Source of the DNA: Flavobacterium beibuense
GTDB taxonomy: Bacteria > Bacteroidota > Bacteroidia > Flavobacteriales > Flavobacteriaceae
Assembly: GCF_004151245.1 (NCBI RefSeq)
Contig: NZ_JUIW01000009.1
Span: 1 to 64,000 of the forward strand
Reading direction: 5' to 3'
DNA length: 64,000 nt
Both the position numbers and the translations under genes were made by a program. The notes under the pieces were generated by a model, which ran no database searches, was not told the origin of the DNA, and saw nothing but the letters and a program-made list of their open reading frames with translations. Positions 49,152 to 58,396 of the stretch are shown here, piece after piece; position 1 is the stretch's first letter; each line of letters starts with the position of its first letter.

Positions 49152-51179
49152 TTACTGTTTAATAAACTTAAAGGACTTGTCTTTTCCTTCGCTGTTTATT
49201 TTTATAATATAAATACCCTGGCTAAATGCAGATGTGTTTATTCCTGTATTGTTGTTTAGGCTGGTATTTCCGTTAGCCACAACCTGTCCAAGATTGTTGT
49301 AAATTGTATAAGATACATTGCCTGTAAGCTTCGAGCTTATATATAAAGCATCATTAACCGGATTAGGATAAATGGACAGTCCTTGTAGAGTATATTCATC
49401 AATGCCCATTTCAACAGGCTTACTAAAGCTTACTTTATCGCCAAAACCATAATCACCGTTGGTAACAAGAGTTGTATTGTCATCTGTAATAAGACTGTAA
49501 TAACCATCGCCTGAGAAGCAACAGATGCCATCACCAAATTCATCTTTTATAGTGAAGGTGTAACATTCATTGCTTTCAACTTCAAAAACTTCTGTAATTA
49601 ATGGAGGCATTGCCTCTTCTTCATCTTCATAAGGACCACCCGAATATAAAATCTCCCCTGTACTGTTTTTAAAGCTCCAGGTAACTTCGCTTCCCCATGC
49701 ATCATTTTGCAGGTTAAGCGTTATTGTTTCAGTGTCATAAATAAAGCCCTCTGCATAAGCAAAACTTCTTTGTTTAGCATCATTAAATTCGTAGTTGTCG
49801 GTAATACTGTTTACGCTTATTATATCGGCATAAAAAATGTGGTCACCGGCAGAAGCCGTTAGATTACTAATAATAATTGTTTCAAAAGCATTAGTTTCAA
49901 GGCTTCCGCTCCAGTTGTATATTTGTGTGTCACCATTATCAATTCTGTAGTTAATTACAGCCTGAGTTATGGTCTCACTGCCAATATTGGTTAGTGTTAG
50001 CTGAGTGTTGAAATTTTGAGAACAACCGGTGTCGATATCCTCAATAAATAATGAACCGTCATATTCTACACCTTCAGGAGCGATACAGCCGTTTGAGTTG
50101 GCAAGAGACATCCTTCTCGGAGAGTTTTCAAGCACTGTCATTACTCTTTCTTTCTGGTCGTTGGTAAAAATGTTTTTACATTCGTCCAGTGTATAGTCCA
50201 TATGATTTTCTATCATATCAACCTTAGTGTCTTCAGTACAGGTGTCAGCTTCATTACAGGAAAAATGAAGACCTACAACAGGAGGAGTATCATCGCAATA
50301 ATCAGTTGCAAAACAACTATTGTCGTCACCCCAAATATGGCGAAGCCCAAAGAAATGTCCTATTTCATGCGAAGCACTTCGGCCTTTGTCACGACCAAAG
50401 GAATAGGTTCCTTCAGGGTAGATATCTTCAGATCCTATACCATAGTAAGCAAGTACCACGCCGTCAATTTCTGCAGTTCCTTCTGAACCTGCCAAGCCAG
50501 GTAAGCCTGATGCCTGAGGGAAATAGGCATAACCGCCTACACCTTCCATTTCTCCGCCCATTTTACATACCCATATGTTAAGGTATCTTTCAGGGTCCCA
50601 TTGGGTTTCAGCTTTAAGTATACCATCAATAGCTTCAAAGGAATTCCAGCTGGACCTGCCTAAATCAATATGTTCTATACCTGATGTAGGGCTGCCGCCC
50701 GGGTCTCTTTGTGCCAGACAGAATTCTATCTCAAGGTCAGCTCCGTCAGGATGGTCGTTAAAGCCGGGAGTACCTGCCAGTCTTCTGAAATCCTCATTTA
50801 ATACCTGTATCTGAGAAATGGCCTGTTCATCGGTAATGTTTTCATCAACCCCTATCGGGTCGCCATTATGAATAATGTGTATCACTACAGGTATGGTAAT
50901 GACTTCGTTAGTGGTTTTTAACTGAAACCTGTTTTTTCTTTCTTCAATTTTAGCAGCCATCCAGTTTTCAAATTCCTGTATGGTTTGCCTTTCCGGATAT
51001 TTTGCATCCAGATAGCTGTCATATTCTGTACTGACACATGGGGTATACCCATTATTGTCGGCGGGAAGGGTTTTCCCAAAATATGCAATCTGCTTTTCTT
51101 TTTTTGAATGTTGTGCAGTAGCTTGAGTAAAGCAAAACATTGTAGTAAGAAATGATAACAAAGTAATTGTACGTTTCAT
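49152..51179 (-). CDS. M43 (pappalysin-type) zinc metalloprotease with T9SS type A sorting domain
   Basis: 675 residues. A signal peptide (cleavage near ATAQ) is followed by a propeptide region and the catalytic domain (about 90-350). The metzincin zinc site HEIGHFFGLRH has ligands His271, His275 and His281 with Glu272 as base. The Met-turn is NHMDY near 337. Beta domains follow (about 370-580). The C-terminal ~80 residues are a type A sorting domain (LSIYPNPVNDALYIS, YTIYNNLGQVV, FSQGIYIIKI). It is a secreted protease whose substrate is unknown. An inverted repeat overlaps its promoter (51186-51208). Confidence 0.93.
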   Translation of the reverse strand: MKRTITLLSFLTTMFCFTQATAQHSKKEKQIAYFGKTLPADNNGYTPCVSTEYDSYLDAKYPERQTIQEFENWMAAKIEERKNRFQLKTTNEVITIPVVIHIIHNGDPIGVDENITDEQAISQIQVLNEDFRRLAGTPGFNDHPDGADLEIEFCLAQRDPGGSPTSGIEHIDLGRSSWNSFEAIDGILKAETQWDPERYLNIWVCKMGGEMEGVGGYAYFPQASGLPGLAGSEGTAEIDGVVLAYYGIGSEDIYPEGTYSFGRDKGRSASHEIGHFFGLRHIWGDDNSCFATDYCDDTPPVVGLHFSCNEADTCTEDTKVDMIENHMDYTLDECKNIFTNDQKERVMTVLENSPRRMSLANSNGCIAPEGVEYDGSLFIEDIDTGCSQNFNTQLTLTNIGSETITQAVINYRIDNGDTQIYNWSGSLETNAFETIIISNLTASAGDHIFYADIISVNSITDNYEFNDAKQRSFAYAEGFIYDTETITLNLQNDAWGSEVTWSFKNSTGEILYSGGPYEDEEEAMPPLITEVFEVESNECYTFTIKDEFGDGICCFSGDGYYSLITDDNTTLVTNGDYGFGDKVSFSKPVEMGIDEYTLQGLSIYPNPVNDALYISSKLTGNVSYTIYNNLGQVVANGNTSLNNNTGINTSAFSQGIYIIKINSEGKDKSFKFIKQ

Positions 51180-51185
51180 ATAATA

Positions 51186-51215
51186 GTCTGTATAGTAGTT
51201 GTACAGACAAAAATA
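51186..51215 (-). promoter_or_regulatory. Promoter -7 box with inverted repeat before the M43 protease gene
   Basis: On the minus strand TATTTTTG (51215-51208) precedes the gene by about 30 bp. GTCTGTA (51186-51192) and TACAGAC (51202-51208) are perfect 7-bp arms with a 9-bp spacer, adjoining the -7 box. No TTG is seen at -33. A repressor or activator site, or a leader hairpin, is possible. Confidence 0.4.
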
Positions 51216-51274
51216 GCAGAAGTATACTTTACTTTTTGATAATCATTGCTTTTTTGTGTTAAAATAGGTAGGGA

Positions 51275-51640
51275 TTAAAAATTATGACGGGTAATTTTTT
51301 TTGATTTATTAGAGGAAATAAAACCCACTGCTGCATACAACAATGAAGCAATAAAAAAAGCATAAGGTACAGTATGGACTCCTTCAAGGTGAATGATGTA
51401 TGAAATTAGCAGCAGGGCAGGAGTCTCTATATAATAACAGGCGGTACGGGCTTCTTTTGGTTTTACCCTAAGTTTTCTCCAAAACAGATTAAGAAGCATG
51501 ACTAATAACCCCAAAGAAATTAATATTACTGCAGGGAAATATATTGTTTTGGCAAGCTGATCAAAACCTTTTAATAATAGTATTACCGAAGTAAGTATGT
51601 GAAGTAATATTTCCAGTCTCCTGATAACTTTTTTCTTCAT
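51275..51640 (-). CDS. Small integral membrane protein of unknown function
   Basis: 121 residues from ATG 51640 (MKKKVIRRLEILLH). The frame extends to a TTG at 51658. It has four hydrophobic segments (about 9-25, 31-52, 67-84, 91-108) with a basic loop between the second and third, and a basic C-terminus. No family is recognised. It is a single-gene unit between two exported proteases, with no evidence for a link to either. Confidence 0.65.
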   Translation of the reverse strand: MKKKVIRRLEILLHILTSVILLLKGFDQLAKTIYFPAVILISLGLLVMLLNLFWRKLRVKPKEARTACYYIETPALLLISYIIHLEGVHTVPYAFFIASLLYAAVGFISSNKSKKITRHNF

Positions 51641-51713
51641 TAGTATAGTTTGCGCCAAAATTACCTCAGGAAGTATTTATTTTAGGTTACGGCAGTGTTG
51701 TGTTTAGATGAAT

Positions 51714-51742
51714 AAAAAAAGCCCCTGCAAAATGCAGAGGCC
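51714..51742 (-). terminator. Rho-independent terminator after the HtrA/Deg gene
   Basis: GCCCCTGCA-aaa-TGCAGAGGC (one mismatch). On the minus strand a T7 run follows. Confidence 0.8.
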
Positions 51743-51769
51743 CAACAACGTTATAAATAAGGGATCAAT

Positions 51770-53152
51770 TTAAATTAGGAATCGTACAATTTCCCCGTTT
51801 TGGGTAACCATTTCAACACGAAGCCTTTGATTAGGCTTTCTGTTACTAAGTAGTTTAGAAACCGTATCCACATCTTTAGCCTTAACGTTACCTATGCTAA
51901 GTATAATACCATCTTTTAATTCGTCATAATATGGCATCAGACTTTCATCATTAATCTCGGTAACCTTAACACCAAAATTGATATTGAATTTCTTTTTGTC
52001 GCTACTGGTTACGTCTTGTAGTTCGAGACCATTATATTTAAAGGTGTTTATCTCGTTTTTATATAATTTAACCGGTAAATTAACCAGTTCTCCGTCACGA
52101 TGTACACCTACTTTAACCACATCATTAGGTCTTTTGGTTGCAATTGCGTTATTTAGGTCGGCAAAGCTATTAATGGTCCTGCCATCGATATCAACAATAA
52201 TATCTCCTTTTTTAAGGCCTGCTTTTTCGGCTCCCGATCCTTTTACAATATCATTAATATAGAATCCTTGTGTTTCGCTTACGCCTAATTCTTTTGAGGC
52301 ATAGCTGTTTAGTTCGCTGCCTTTTACACCAAGTACACCACGTTGTACGTTACCATACTCCATAATGTCTTCAATAATTTTTCTTGTAATGTTTGAAGGT
52401 ACAGCAAACGAATATCCTACATAAGAACCGGTCATAGAAGTAATCATAGTATTAATACCAATTAGTTCACCTCTTATGTTTACCAGTGCACCTCCGCTGT
52501 TACCAGGGTTTACAGCTGCATCTGTCTGAATAAATGACTGAATGCCGTCGTTACTCAGGTTACGTGCCTTAGCTGATACAATACCGGCAGTAACCGTAGA
52601 GTTTAGGTTATAGGGGTTGCCTACTGCAAGTACCCATTCGCCTACTTTAATATCGTCTGAATTACCAAATGTGGCATACGGAAGTTTCTCATCTGTCTCT
52701 ATCTTAAGTAAGGCAATATCCATGTTAGAGTCGGTACCCACTAATTTGGCCTTGTACGACTTGTTATTGTTTAAGGTAACTTCTAGCTCGCTGGCATTTT
52801 GTACAACGTGATTATTGGTTACTATATATCCGTCTTCGGTAATAATTACACCCGATCCCGTACCTACCTGAGGTTGCGGTTCGCTCTGGCCATAGCCAAA
52901 GAAAAAGTTATTCGGGACAGATCTGTATGAAACATTTGTTACGTGAACAACCGCATGTACAGCCTTATCGGCAGCGGCTGTAAAATCTCCCGTTTCGGGA
53001 AGGTAGCTTACATTTTTAGCGTAAACAGCTTGTGAAGGAGCTACGGATAATGACGATGCGTTTGCATTGTCATCAAAAACCAGTTTATAAGCTCCTAAGG
53101 TAGTGGCGCCACTTAAGAGAGCCACAAGGAATAAACCTGAAATTCTTTTCAT
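51770..53152 (-). CDS. HtrA/Deg family periplasmic serine protease
   Basis: 460 residues from MKRISGLFLVALLSG (signal peptide or N-terminal anchor); the frame extends to a TTG at 53161. The trypsin-like domain (about 60-250) carries the triad His115 (TNNHVV), Asp145 (NMDIALLK) and Ser219 (NPGNSGG). A PDZ domain spans about 260-355 (GFYINDIVKGSGAEKAGLKKGDIIVDIDG), with a shorter, divergent second PDZ at about 375-460. It degrades or refolds misfolded envelope proteins, fitting the nearby folding and secretion genes. No sigma-E-type control site was identified. Confidence 0.94.
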   Translation of the reverse strand: MKRISGLFLVALLSGATTLGAYKLVFDDNANASSLSVAPSQAVYAKNVSYLPETGDFTAAADKAVHAVVHVTNVSYRSVPNNFFFGYGQSEPQPQVGTGSGVIITEDGYIVTNNHVVQNASELEVTLNNNKSYKAKLVGTDSNMDIALLKIETDEKLPYATFGNSDDIKVGEWVLAVGNPYNLNSTVTAGIVSAKARNLSNDGIQSFIQTDAAVNPGNSGGALVNIRGELIGINTMITSMTGSYVGYSFAVPSNITRKIIEDIMEYGNVQRGVLGVKGSELNSYASKELGVSETQGFYINDIVKGSGAEKAGLKKGDIIVDIDGRTINSFADLNNAIATKRPNDVVKVGVHRDGELVNLPVKLYKNEINTFKYNGLELQDVTSSDKKKFNINFGVKVTEINDESLMPYYDELKDGIILSIGNVKAKDVDTVSKLLSNRKPNQRLRVEMVTQNGEIVRFLI

Positions 53153-53241
53153 AATCCTCAACAGTTTTTAAAATTTTAATGGTAAAAAGTTATAAAATAA
53201 TATAAGCGATAGCGTTCATTTCCAGTTGTCGTTAATATTCG

Positions 53242-53249
53242 TACTTTTG
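53242..53249 (+). promoter_or_regulatory. -7 promoter element before dapF
   Basis: TACTTTTG matches TAnnTTTG and is 18 bp upstream of the dapF start. The nearest upstream TTG (53226-53228) is closer than usual. Confidence 0.35.
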
Positions 53250-53267
53250 CCTAAATACCTGTATAAA

Positions 53268-54050
53268 ATGCAATACACCTTTTACAAATACCAGGGTACG
53301 GGAAACGATTTTGTGATGATCGATAACCGCAAGGATATATTTCCCAAAAATGATACCAAACTTGTTGCACAGCTGTGTGACCGAAAATTTGGCATTGGTG
53401 CTGATGGGCTAATACTATTAGAAAACGATAATAATGCCGATTTTCGTATGGTATATTATAATTCTGACGGGAATGAAAGTTCAATGTGCGGTAATGGAGG
53501 CAGATGCCTCGTGGCTTTTGCCAAGATGCTTGGTGTAATTGATGATGAAACTAACTTTATAGCTACCGATGGTCCACATTATGCAACCGTGGATGATGAA
53601 GGTATTGTTTCACTGCAAATGAAGGATGTAAACAGCGTATCGGTATATGAGCATTATGTTTTTCTTGATACAGGTTCTCCTCACCATGTTGAGATAGTGG
53701 AAGAACTTGATAAATTTAATGTAAAAGGTATAGGCGCTTCTATACGTTATAGTGATTTATATGGCGAGAAAGGTTCTAATATCAATTTTGTGAGCCCTGA
53801 AGAAGAAGATACTTTTGCCGTACGTACTTATGAGCGTGGTGTAGAAGATGAAACCCTTTCCTGTGGCACGGGAGTTACTGCTGTGGCCATAGCAATGAAA
53901 GTTTTGGGGAAAACCCATGCTAATGAAGTAAGGCTAAATACACAGGGAGGTGAACTTAAGGTTTCGTTTAAGCAAAATGATAAACGATTTACAGATGTAT
54001 TTTTAACCGGTCCGGCAACGTTTGTGTTTAAAGGCGAGGTAGAATGGTAA
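53268..54050 (+). CDS. dapF: Diaminopimelate epimerase
   Basis: 260 residues from ATG 53268 (MQYTFYKYQGTGNDF). The frame extends upstream without family similarity. It interconverts LL- and meso-diaminopimelate for lysine and peptidoglycan synthesis, using two cysteines as acid/base: Cys74 in SSMCGNGGRC and Cys199 in LSCGTGVTA, both present. The gene overlaps the next one by 7 bp, so dapF-GNAT-mltG form an operon. Confidence 0.97.
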   Translation: MQYTFYKYQGTGNDFVMIDNRKDIFPKNDTKLVAQLCDRKFGIGADGLILLENDNNADFRMVYYNSDGNESSMCGNGGRCLVAFAKMLGVIDDETNFIATDGPHYATVDDEGIVSLQMKDVNSVSVYEHYVFLDTGSPHHVEIVEELDKFNVKGIGASIRYSDLYGEKGSNINFVSPEEEDTFAVRTYERGVEDETLSCGTGVTAVAIAMKVLGKTHANEVRLNTQGGELKVSFKQNDKRFTDVFLTGPATFVFKGEVEW

Positions 54051-54577
54051 CACTACAGGGAAATACTATATTTTTAAGAGCTCTTGAACCGGAGGATCTT
54101 GAGTTTATATATAGTATTGAAAATAATGAGGAAATTTGGGAAATAAGCAATACCCAAACACCTTACAGCCGTTTTCTAATCCGTCAGTATCTTGAAAATG
54201 CACATCAGGATATTTATGAGGCAAAACAACTAAGACTTGCCATTTGTGAAAAAGATGGTTTTACTGCCTTAGGATTAATTGATCTTTTTGACTTTGATCC
54301 TGTAAACCAAAGGGCAGGAATAGGCATAATAATCCGTAATGAGGAGCACAGAAACAAAGGTGTTGGGAAAGAAGCTTTAGGGCTTTTAATTGACTATGCA
54401 TTCCAGAGATTGCAGCTTCATCAGCTTTATGCAAATATTGATACAGGCAACGTAGCAAGTATCACACTTTTTACTAATTTTGGCTTCGAGCAAATAGGGG
54501 TTAAAAAAGACTGGAACAGAGTTGATAACCAGTATAAAGACGAAGCCCTGTATCAGTTAATACACAAACAAAAATAA
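54044..54577 (+). CDS. GNAT family N-acetyltransferase (RimJ/RimL-like)
   Basis: 177 residues. The acetyl-CoA-binding core is RNEEHRNKGVGKEAL (the R/QxxGxG/A motif), followed by LYANIDTGNVASITLFTNFGF, the typical end of the GNAT fold. The N-terminus (FLRALEPEDLEFIY) is of the RimJ/RimL or SpeG kind. The substrate cannot be predicted. It starts inside dapF, overlapping by 7 bp, and ends 5 bp before mltG. Envelope context suggests but does not prove a cell-wall role. Confidence 0.88.
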   Translation: MVTLQGNTIFLRALEPEDLEFIYSIENNEEIWEISNTQTPYSRFLIRQYLENAHQDIYEAKQLRLAICEKDGFTALGLIDLFDFDPVNQRAGIGIIIRNEEHRNKGVGKEALGLLIDYAFQRLQLHQLYANIDTGNVASITLFTNFGFEQIGVKKDWNRVDNQYKDEALYQLIHKQK

Positions 54578-54582
54578 GCAAA

Positions 54583-55620
54583 TTGAAACTTAGAAAAATT
54601 ATAGGGATATTTTCTCTAGTGGTTATTACCGCAGCCAGTATATATGGCTATAAAATTTATAAAGATATTTTTTCTCCTAATACAGCATTTGCTGATAGTA
54701 AAGTAGCTATCTACATACCTACCGGTTCTTTGTATGCCGATGTAGAGCAGATTGTAAAGCCCTATGTTGAAAACATGGATCGTTTTAGGATGGTAGCTGA
54801 AAAGAAGTCGTATGTAAGGAATGTAAAGGCGGGTAAATTTGTGTTTAAAAAAGGCATGAACAGTAATGATATTATTAACTCTCTCAGACAACCTGTTCCA
54901 GTCAATCTTTCATTTAATAATCAGGAAACATTTCCTAAGACTATTGGAAGAATAGCAGAGCAGATTGAGCCGGACAGTCTTGCATTATATACCGCCTTTA
55001 CTGACAAACAATTTATGGAAGAAAACGGGTTTAATGAGGATAATATACTGAGCATATTTATACCTAATACCTACGAGTTCTTTTGGGATGTTAGCCCTAA
55101 TAAGTTCCGTGAAAGAATGGCTAAAGAATACAGGAAGTTTTGGAATGAGGAAAGAGTTGTAAAAGCTGAGGCTTTGGGCTTAACTCCGCTACAGGTAATG
55201 GCACTTGCTTCTATTGTCCACAAAGAAACCGTTAAGGCAGACGAAAGACCAAGAGTGGCCGGTGTATACCTTAACAGGATTAAAAAGGGTATGAAGCTGG
55301 AAGCCGACCCAACTGTTATTTATGCTGTTAAAAAGCAATCAGGCGATTATGACCAGGTAATTAAAAGGGTGTATTTTAAACACCTTGAAGTAGATTCTCC
55401 TTACAACACCTACATGTATGAAGGAATTCCTCCGGGGCCAATAGCTATGCCCGATATTTCTGCTATAGATGCGGTATTAAATCCGGAACAGCATAATTAC
55501 ATTTACTTTTGTGCCAGTGTAACTAACTTTGGTTATCATGAGTTTGCAGTTACCGCTGCACAGCATGCCGTAAACAGACAAAAATATGTTGCCTGGGTAA
55601 ACAAAATGGGAATAAAATAG
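54583..55620 (+). CDS. mltG: Endolytic murein transglycosylase MltG
   Basis: 345 residues. One N-terminal membrane helix (about 5-23) is followed by a LysM-like subdomain and the YceG/MltG catalytic domain with the acid Glu215 in SIVHKETVKADERPRVAGVY, then LEADPTVIYA and TYMYEGIPPGPIAMP. It cuts nascent glycan strands during peptidoglycan synthesis. The start is TTG (54583), because no in-frame ATG precedes the membrane helix. It is the last gene of the dapF operon, followed by a terminator. Confidence 0.94.
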   Translation: MKLRKIIGIFSLVVITAASIYGYKIYKDIFSPNTAFADSKVAIYIPTGSLYADVEQIVKPYVENMDRFRMVAEKKSYVRNVKAGKFVFKKGMNSNDIINSLRQPVPVNLSFNNQETFPKTIGRIAEQIEPDSLALYTAFTDKQFMEENGFNEDNILSIFIPNTYEFFWDVSPNKFRERMAKEYRKFWNEERVVKAEALGLTPLQVMALASIVHKETVKADERPRVAGVYLNRIKKGMKLEADPTVIYAVKKQSGDYDQVIKRVYFKHLEVDSPYNTYMYEGIPPGPIAMPDISAIDAVLNPEQHNYIYFCASVTNFGYHEFAVTAAQHAVNRQKYVAWVNKMGIK

Positions 55621-55647
55621 TTAAGAAATTGACCTTTTAAAATATAA

Positions 55648-55686
55648 AACCCCGAAAATGTTCAAACGTTTTCGGGGTTAATTTTT
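55648..55686 (+). terminator. Rho-independent terminator after mltG
   Basis: A 13-bp stem (AACCCCGAAAATG with CGTTTTCGGGGTT, one G-U) with loop TTCAAA and tail AATTTTT. Confidence 0.88.
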
Positions 55687-55828
55687 AGTTAAAACACAGA
55701 TATGAACACTTGATGTTGACAAAATTTTAAGTTTCAGGGAGAGCCCTTTGTTTACAGTGTTTACAGAAAATTCTTTGGTTTTTTGAATGAGTAAATTAGT
55801 GTTAAAAATATATTTAAAAGTTAATTTA

Positions 55829-55862
55829 TTGTAAATCAATCAAATAATTTTAGTTATCTTTG
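55829..55862 (+). promoter_or_regulatory. Putative promoter of the lysozyme-like gene
   Basis: TTG (55829-55831), 23 nt, TATCTTTG (55855-55862): a good match to the Bacteroidota promoter. The start codon is 48 bp downstream. Confidence 0.55.
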
Positions 55863-55910
55863 CCATCGAGAAATTTCACATGGGTGACAGACAGTGAGAA
55901 ATCAGTGTTT

Positions 55911-56561
55911 ATGATAAAAAAATGGAGTTATTTTTTAGGGTTATCCCTTTTCATTGCAATTGTAAGTTCAGGATTTAAAACTAACGATGCAAAACAGTTT
56001 GGCAGAATAGAAGGTTTTCACCTTTCAGAAGATGAGATTACAAACTATACAGTGCCAACGATTGACGAAACTGCTAAAACCAGTTATAACTTTCCTTTTA
56101 CCGGGAAGTCGTACATTGGCTTTAAACAGGCGATAGCCATAAAAGAATCTCAGGGGCTTTATAAACTGGTAAATCCTTATGGTTACATGGGTAAATACCA
56201 GTTTGGGAAGAGTACTTTAAGAGCTATAGGTATTAAGGATACTAAAGAGTTTTTAAACAATCCTAAGTTACAGGAAAGAGCTTTTAAAGCTTTACTTTCT
56301 AAAAACAAATGGGAACTAAGAAAAGAAATTAAGCGTTACGAAGGTAAAACCATTAATGGGATTAAAATTACCGAATCAGGACTATTGGCTGCAGCCCACC
56401 TTGGTGGAGCAGGATCAGTTAAAAAATTCCTTAGAAGTAACGGTACAGAAGGGTTTAAAGACGGTTTTGGAACTTCATTAAGAAGCTACATAAAAAGGTT
56501 TGGAGGTTATGACACCTCAAACATTATCGCAAACCCTAATGCTAAAGTAAAACTGGATTAA
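55911..56561 (+). CDS. Exported lysozyme-like (lytic transglycosylase-related) protein
   Basis: 216 residues from ATG 55911 (MIKKWSYFLGLSLFIAIVSS, signal peptide or anchor). The frame extends upstream to 55860, but that would overlap the promoter. The central segment FKQAIAIKESQGLYKLVNPYGYMGKYQFG resembles the catalytic helix of goose-type/SLT lysozymes, with Glu in KES the likely acid. The C-terminal half (GLLAAAHLGGAGSVKKFL) also fits that fold. It probably acts on peptidoglycan. It is downstream of mltG but has its own promoter and terminator. Confidence 0.72.
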   Translation: MIKKWSYFLGLSLFIAIVSSGFKTNDAKQFGRIEGFHLSEDEITNYTVPTIDETAKTSYNFPFTGKSYIGFKQAIAIKESQGLYKLVNPYGYMGKYQFGKSTLRAIGIKDTKEFLNNPKLQERAFKALLSKNKWELRKEIKRYEGKTINGIKITESGLLAAAHLGGAGSVKKFLRSNGTEGFKDGFGTSLRSYIKRFGGYDTSNIIANPNAKVKLD

Positions 56562-56570
56562 ATATTTTAT

Positions 56571-56999
56571 TTAACCTGCACAAAGCTCTGAATTATCAGA
56601 GCTTTTTTTTTGCAACTGAGTAATCAGTTCTCTCGTTTTAATAAGCTTGTTGCCCTGCTCATTAAGCATAGAGTTTATCTTGTTAATAACTCTTCTGTTA
56701 TTACATCTTCTTATTTTTAATAACAGATTTTTAGAAAGATTTTTAGAAAATTCCTTCTTCATTTCATGCAAATACTCGCCACAACTAACACCCGGCATAA
56801 TAGGCTGATCTATGGCATCATGGCTAAGTATGTAGTCACTAAGCATATCCTGAACTTTAAGAAACATATTCTGAGTCTTACGGTACTTAGTAAGCAATTC
56901 CAATCTTTCCTCTCTATACATAGGTATTTTATTTATTATGTATATGAGAAAAATCATTAGGAGCAGTGCTCCTGCTACTATTTCAAGTGGGGTATTCAT
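56571..56999 (-). CDS. Membrane-anchored helical protein of unknown function
   Basis: 142 residues. One N-terminal membrane helix (about 6-24, EIVAGALLLMIFLIYIIN) is followed by a charged, helical cytoplasmic or periplasmic part that may form a coiled coil (about 30-60 and 110-135). No family is recognised. Its last ten or so codons are formed by the terminator hairpin of the convergent gene (56582-56611). Confidence 0.6.
   Translation of the reverse strand: MNTPLEIVAGALLLMIFLIYIINKIPMYREERLELLTKYRKTQNMFLKVQDMLSDYILSHDAIDQPIMPGVSCGEYLHEMKKEFSKNLSKNLLLKIRRCNNRRVINKINSMLNEQGNKLIKTRELITQLQKKSSDNSELCAG
56582..56611 (+). terminator. Rho-independent terminator inside the 3' end of the convergent gene
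   Basis: AAAGCTCTGA-atta-TCAGAGCTTT followed by T6, ending the lysozyme-like gene. The same bases encode the C-terminus of the minus-strand membrane protein. Confidence 0.85.
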
Positions 57000-57211
57000 A
57001 TAACTTACTGGTTAGCAATGGCTAATGTAGTAAAAAGTAAGGTGTTAAAAAAAATATAACATTTAAAATTTAAATATCTTTTTAATTATTAAAGTTTATT
57101 TAATTATTGTCAGGTTTTTATATTTGTTGTTTACAATATGATAATGGGTAGTAAAGATTAAATTTATCTATATTAGCCGATTCTAAAAAATGGACTTTAT
57201 TATAAATTTTA

Positions 57212-58357
57212 ATGAAATATTTTGATGTTGTTATTATAGGTAGTGGTCCTGCAGGAGCTGCTGCTGCTTTTAAGTTGGCTGAAAAAGGAATTTCCGTAGC
57301 TATAATAGAAAAAGAGACTTTGCCGCGTTATAAAACCTGTGGAGGGGGCTTTGTATATAGAGGAGTGAAAATGCTGCCATTTGATATTACTGAAGTTGCT
57401 GAACGTGAGTTTTATAAAGTAGATACTTTAATAGGTAAAGATTTTCATTTTATTACTGAGCGTGACCAACCTGTTATTACTATGGTGATGCGTGATACCT
57501 TTGACAGCTTTTTGGTTAAAAAAGTTACTGAAAAAGGGGGAACCGTTATTGATAATTGTAAGTTAACCGGACTTACTTCAGAAGGAGAAAATGTAGTGTT
57601 ATCTACAACTCATGAAGAAATAAAAACCCGTTTTGTAATTGCAGCAGATGGTGCTTTGAGTCCAACTGCAAAAATGGCGGGCTGGGAAAAGGAAACCAGG
57701 CATTTAATTCCTGCATTAGAATATGAAGTTGAAGTTTCTGAAGCAGATTTTGAAAGGCTTTCAAAATCAGTTCGTTTTGATATAGATGCCATTCCGGGTG
57801 GTTATGCGTGGAATTTTCCTAAAAAGAACCATTTATCCATAGGTGTTGCTTCGGGTAAAAGAACAAAAATTAATCTAAAACAATATTATCAGGAGTATTT
57901 ATCAAATACATTAAAGATTGATAATGTAATAAGTGAAGTTCAGCATGGTTTTCAGATTCCGGTGACACCCCGAACCGATGGCTTTGTAAAAAATAATGTT
58001 TTCTTAGTGGGAGATGCTGCAGGATTTGCAGATCCGGTAACAGCTGAAGGTATATCAAATTCTATTTACAGTGGTATGCTTGTTGCCGATGCTATCGCGG
58101 AGAGTGATCTTGATGTTAAGAAGGCCGAACTTATTTATATGGATAAACTGGAAGAAAAATTACTGCCAGAAATAAAAACAGGGATATTACTCTCTAAGTT
58201 TTTATACGATCAGCCTAAAATAAGGAACCTTTTTATGAAAAAATACGGACAAGGGGCTTTTGAAGCAATGACTGATGTTTTTATGGGAAAAAGATCTTAC
58301 CCTGCTGATATAATGAAGACTTTAAAACGCAGAGCGAAAGAGTTGCTTTTTTCATAA
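57212..58357 (+). CDS. FAD-dependent oxidoreductase, geranylgeranyl reductase family
   Basis: 381 residues. The N-terminal Rossmann motif VVIIGSGPAGAAAA and an E-ending strand (VAIIEKE) bind FAD; TCGGGFVYRG and the second FAD motif VFLVGDAAGFADPVTAEGI follow. This is the geranylgeranyl reductase-like group of flavoproteins that reduce isoprenoid or lipid double bonds. The exact substrate is unknown; a role in quinone or carotenoid/lipid tailoring is only a possibility. A TATATTTG -7 box is at 57119-57126. A hairpin terminator follows. Confidence 0.88.
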   Translation: MKYFDVVIIGSGPAGAAAAFKLAEKGISVAIIEKETLPRYKTCGGGFVYRGVKMLPFDITEVAEREFYKVDTLIGKDFHFITERDQPVITMVMRDTFDSFLVKKVTEKGGTVIDNCKLTGLTSEGENVVLSTTHEEIKTRFVIAADGALSPTAKMAGWEKETRHLIPALEYEVEVSEADFERLSKSVRFDIDAIPGGYAWNFPKKNHLSIGVASGKRTKINLKQYYQEYLSNTLKIDNVISEVQHGFQIPVTPRTDGFVKNNVFLVGDAAGFADPVTAEGISNSIYSGMLVADAIAESDLDVKKAELIYMDKLEEKLLPEIKTGILLSKFLYDQPKIRNLFMKKYGQGAFEAMTDVFMGKRSYPADIMKTLKRRAKELLFS

Positions 58358-58396
58358 ACAGGCCCTTTATATCCTATAAAAGTAATAAATTGCAGT

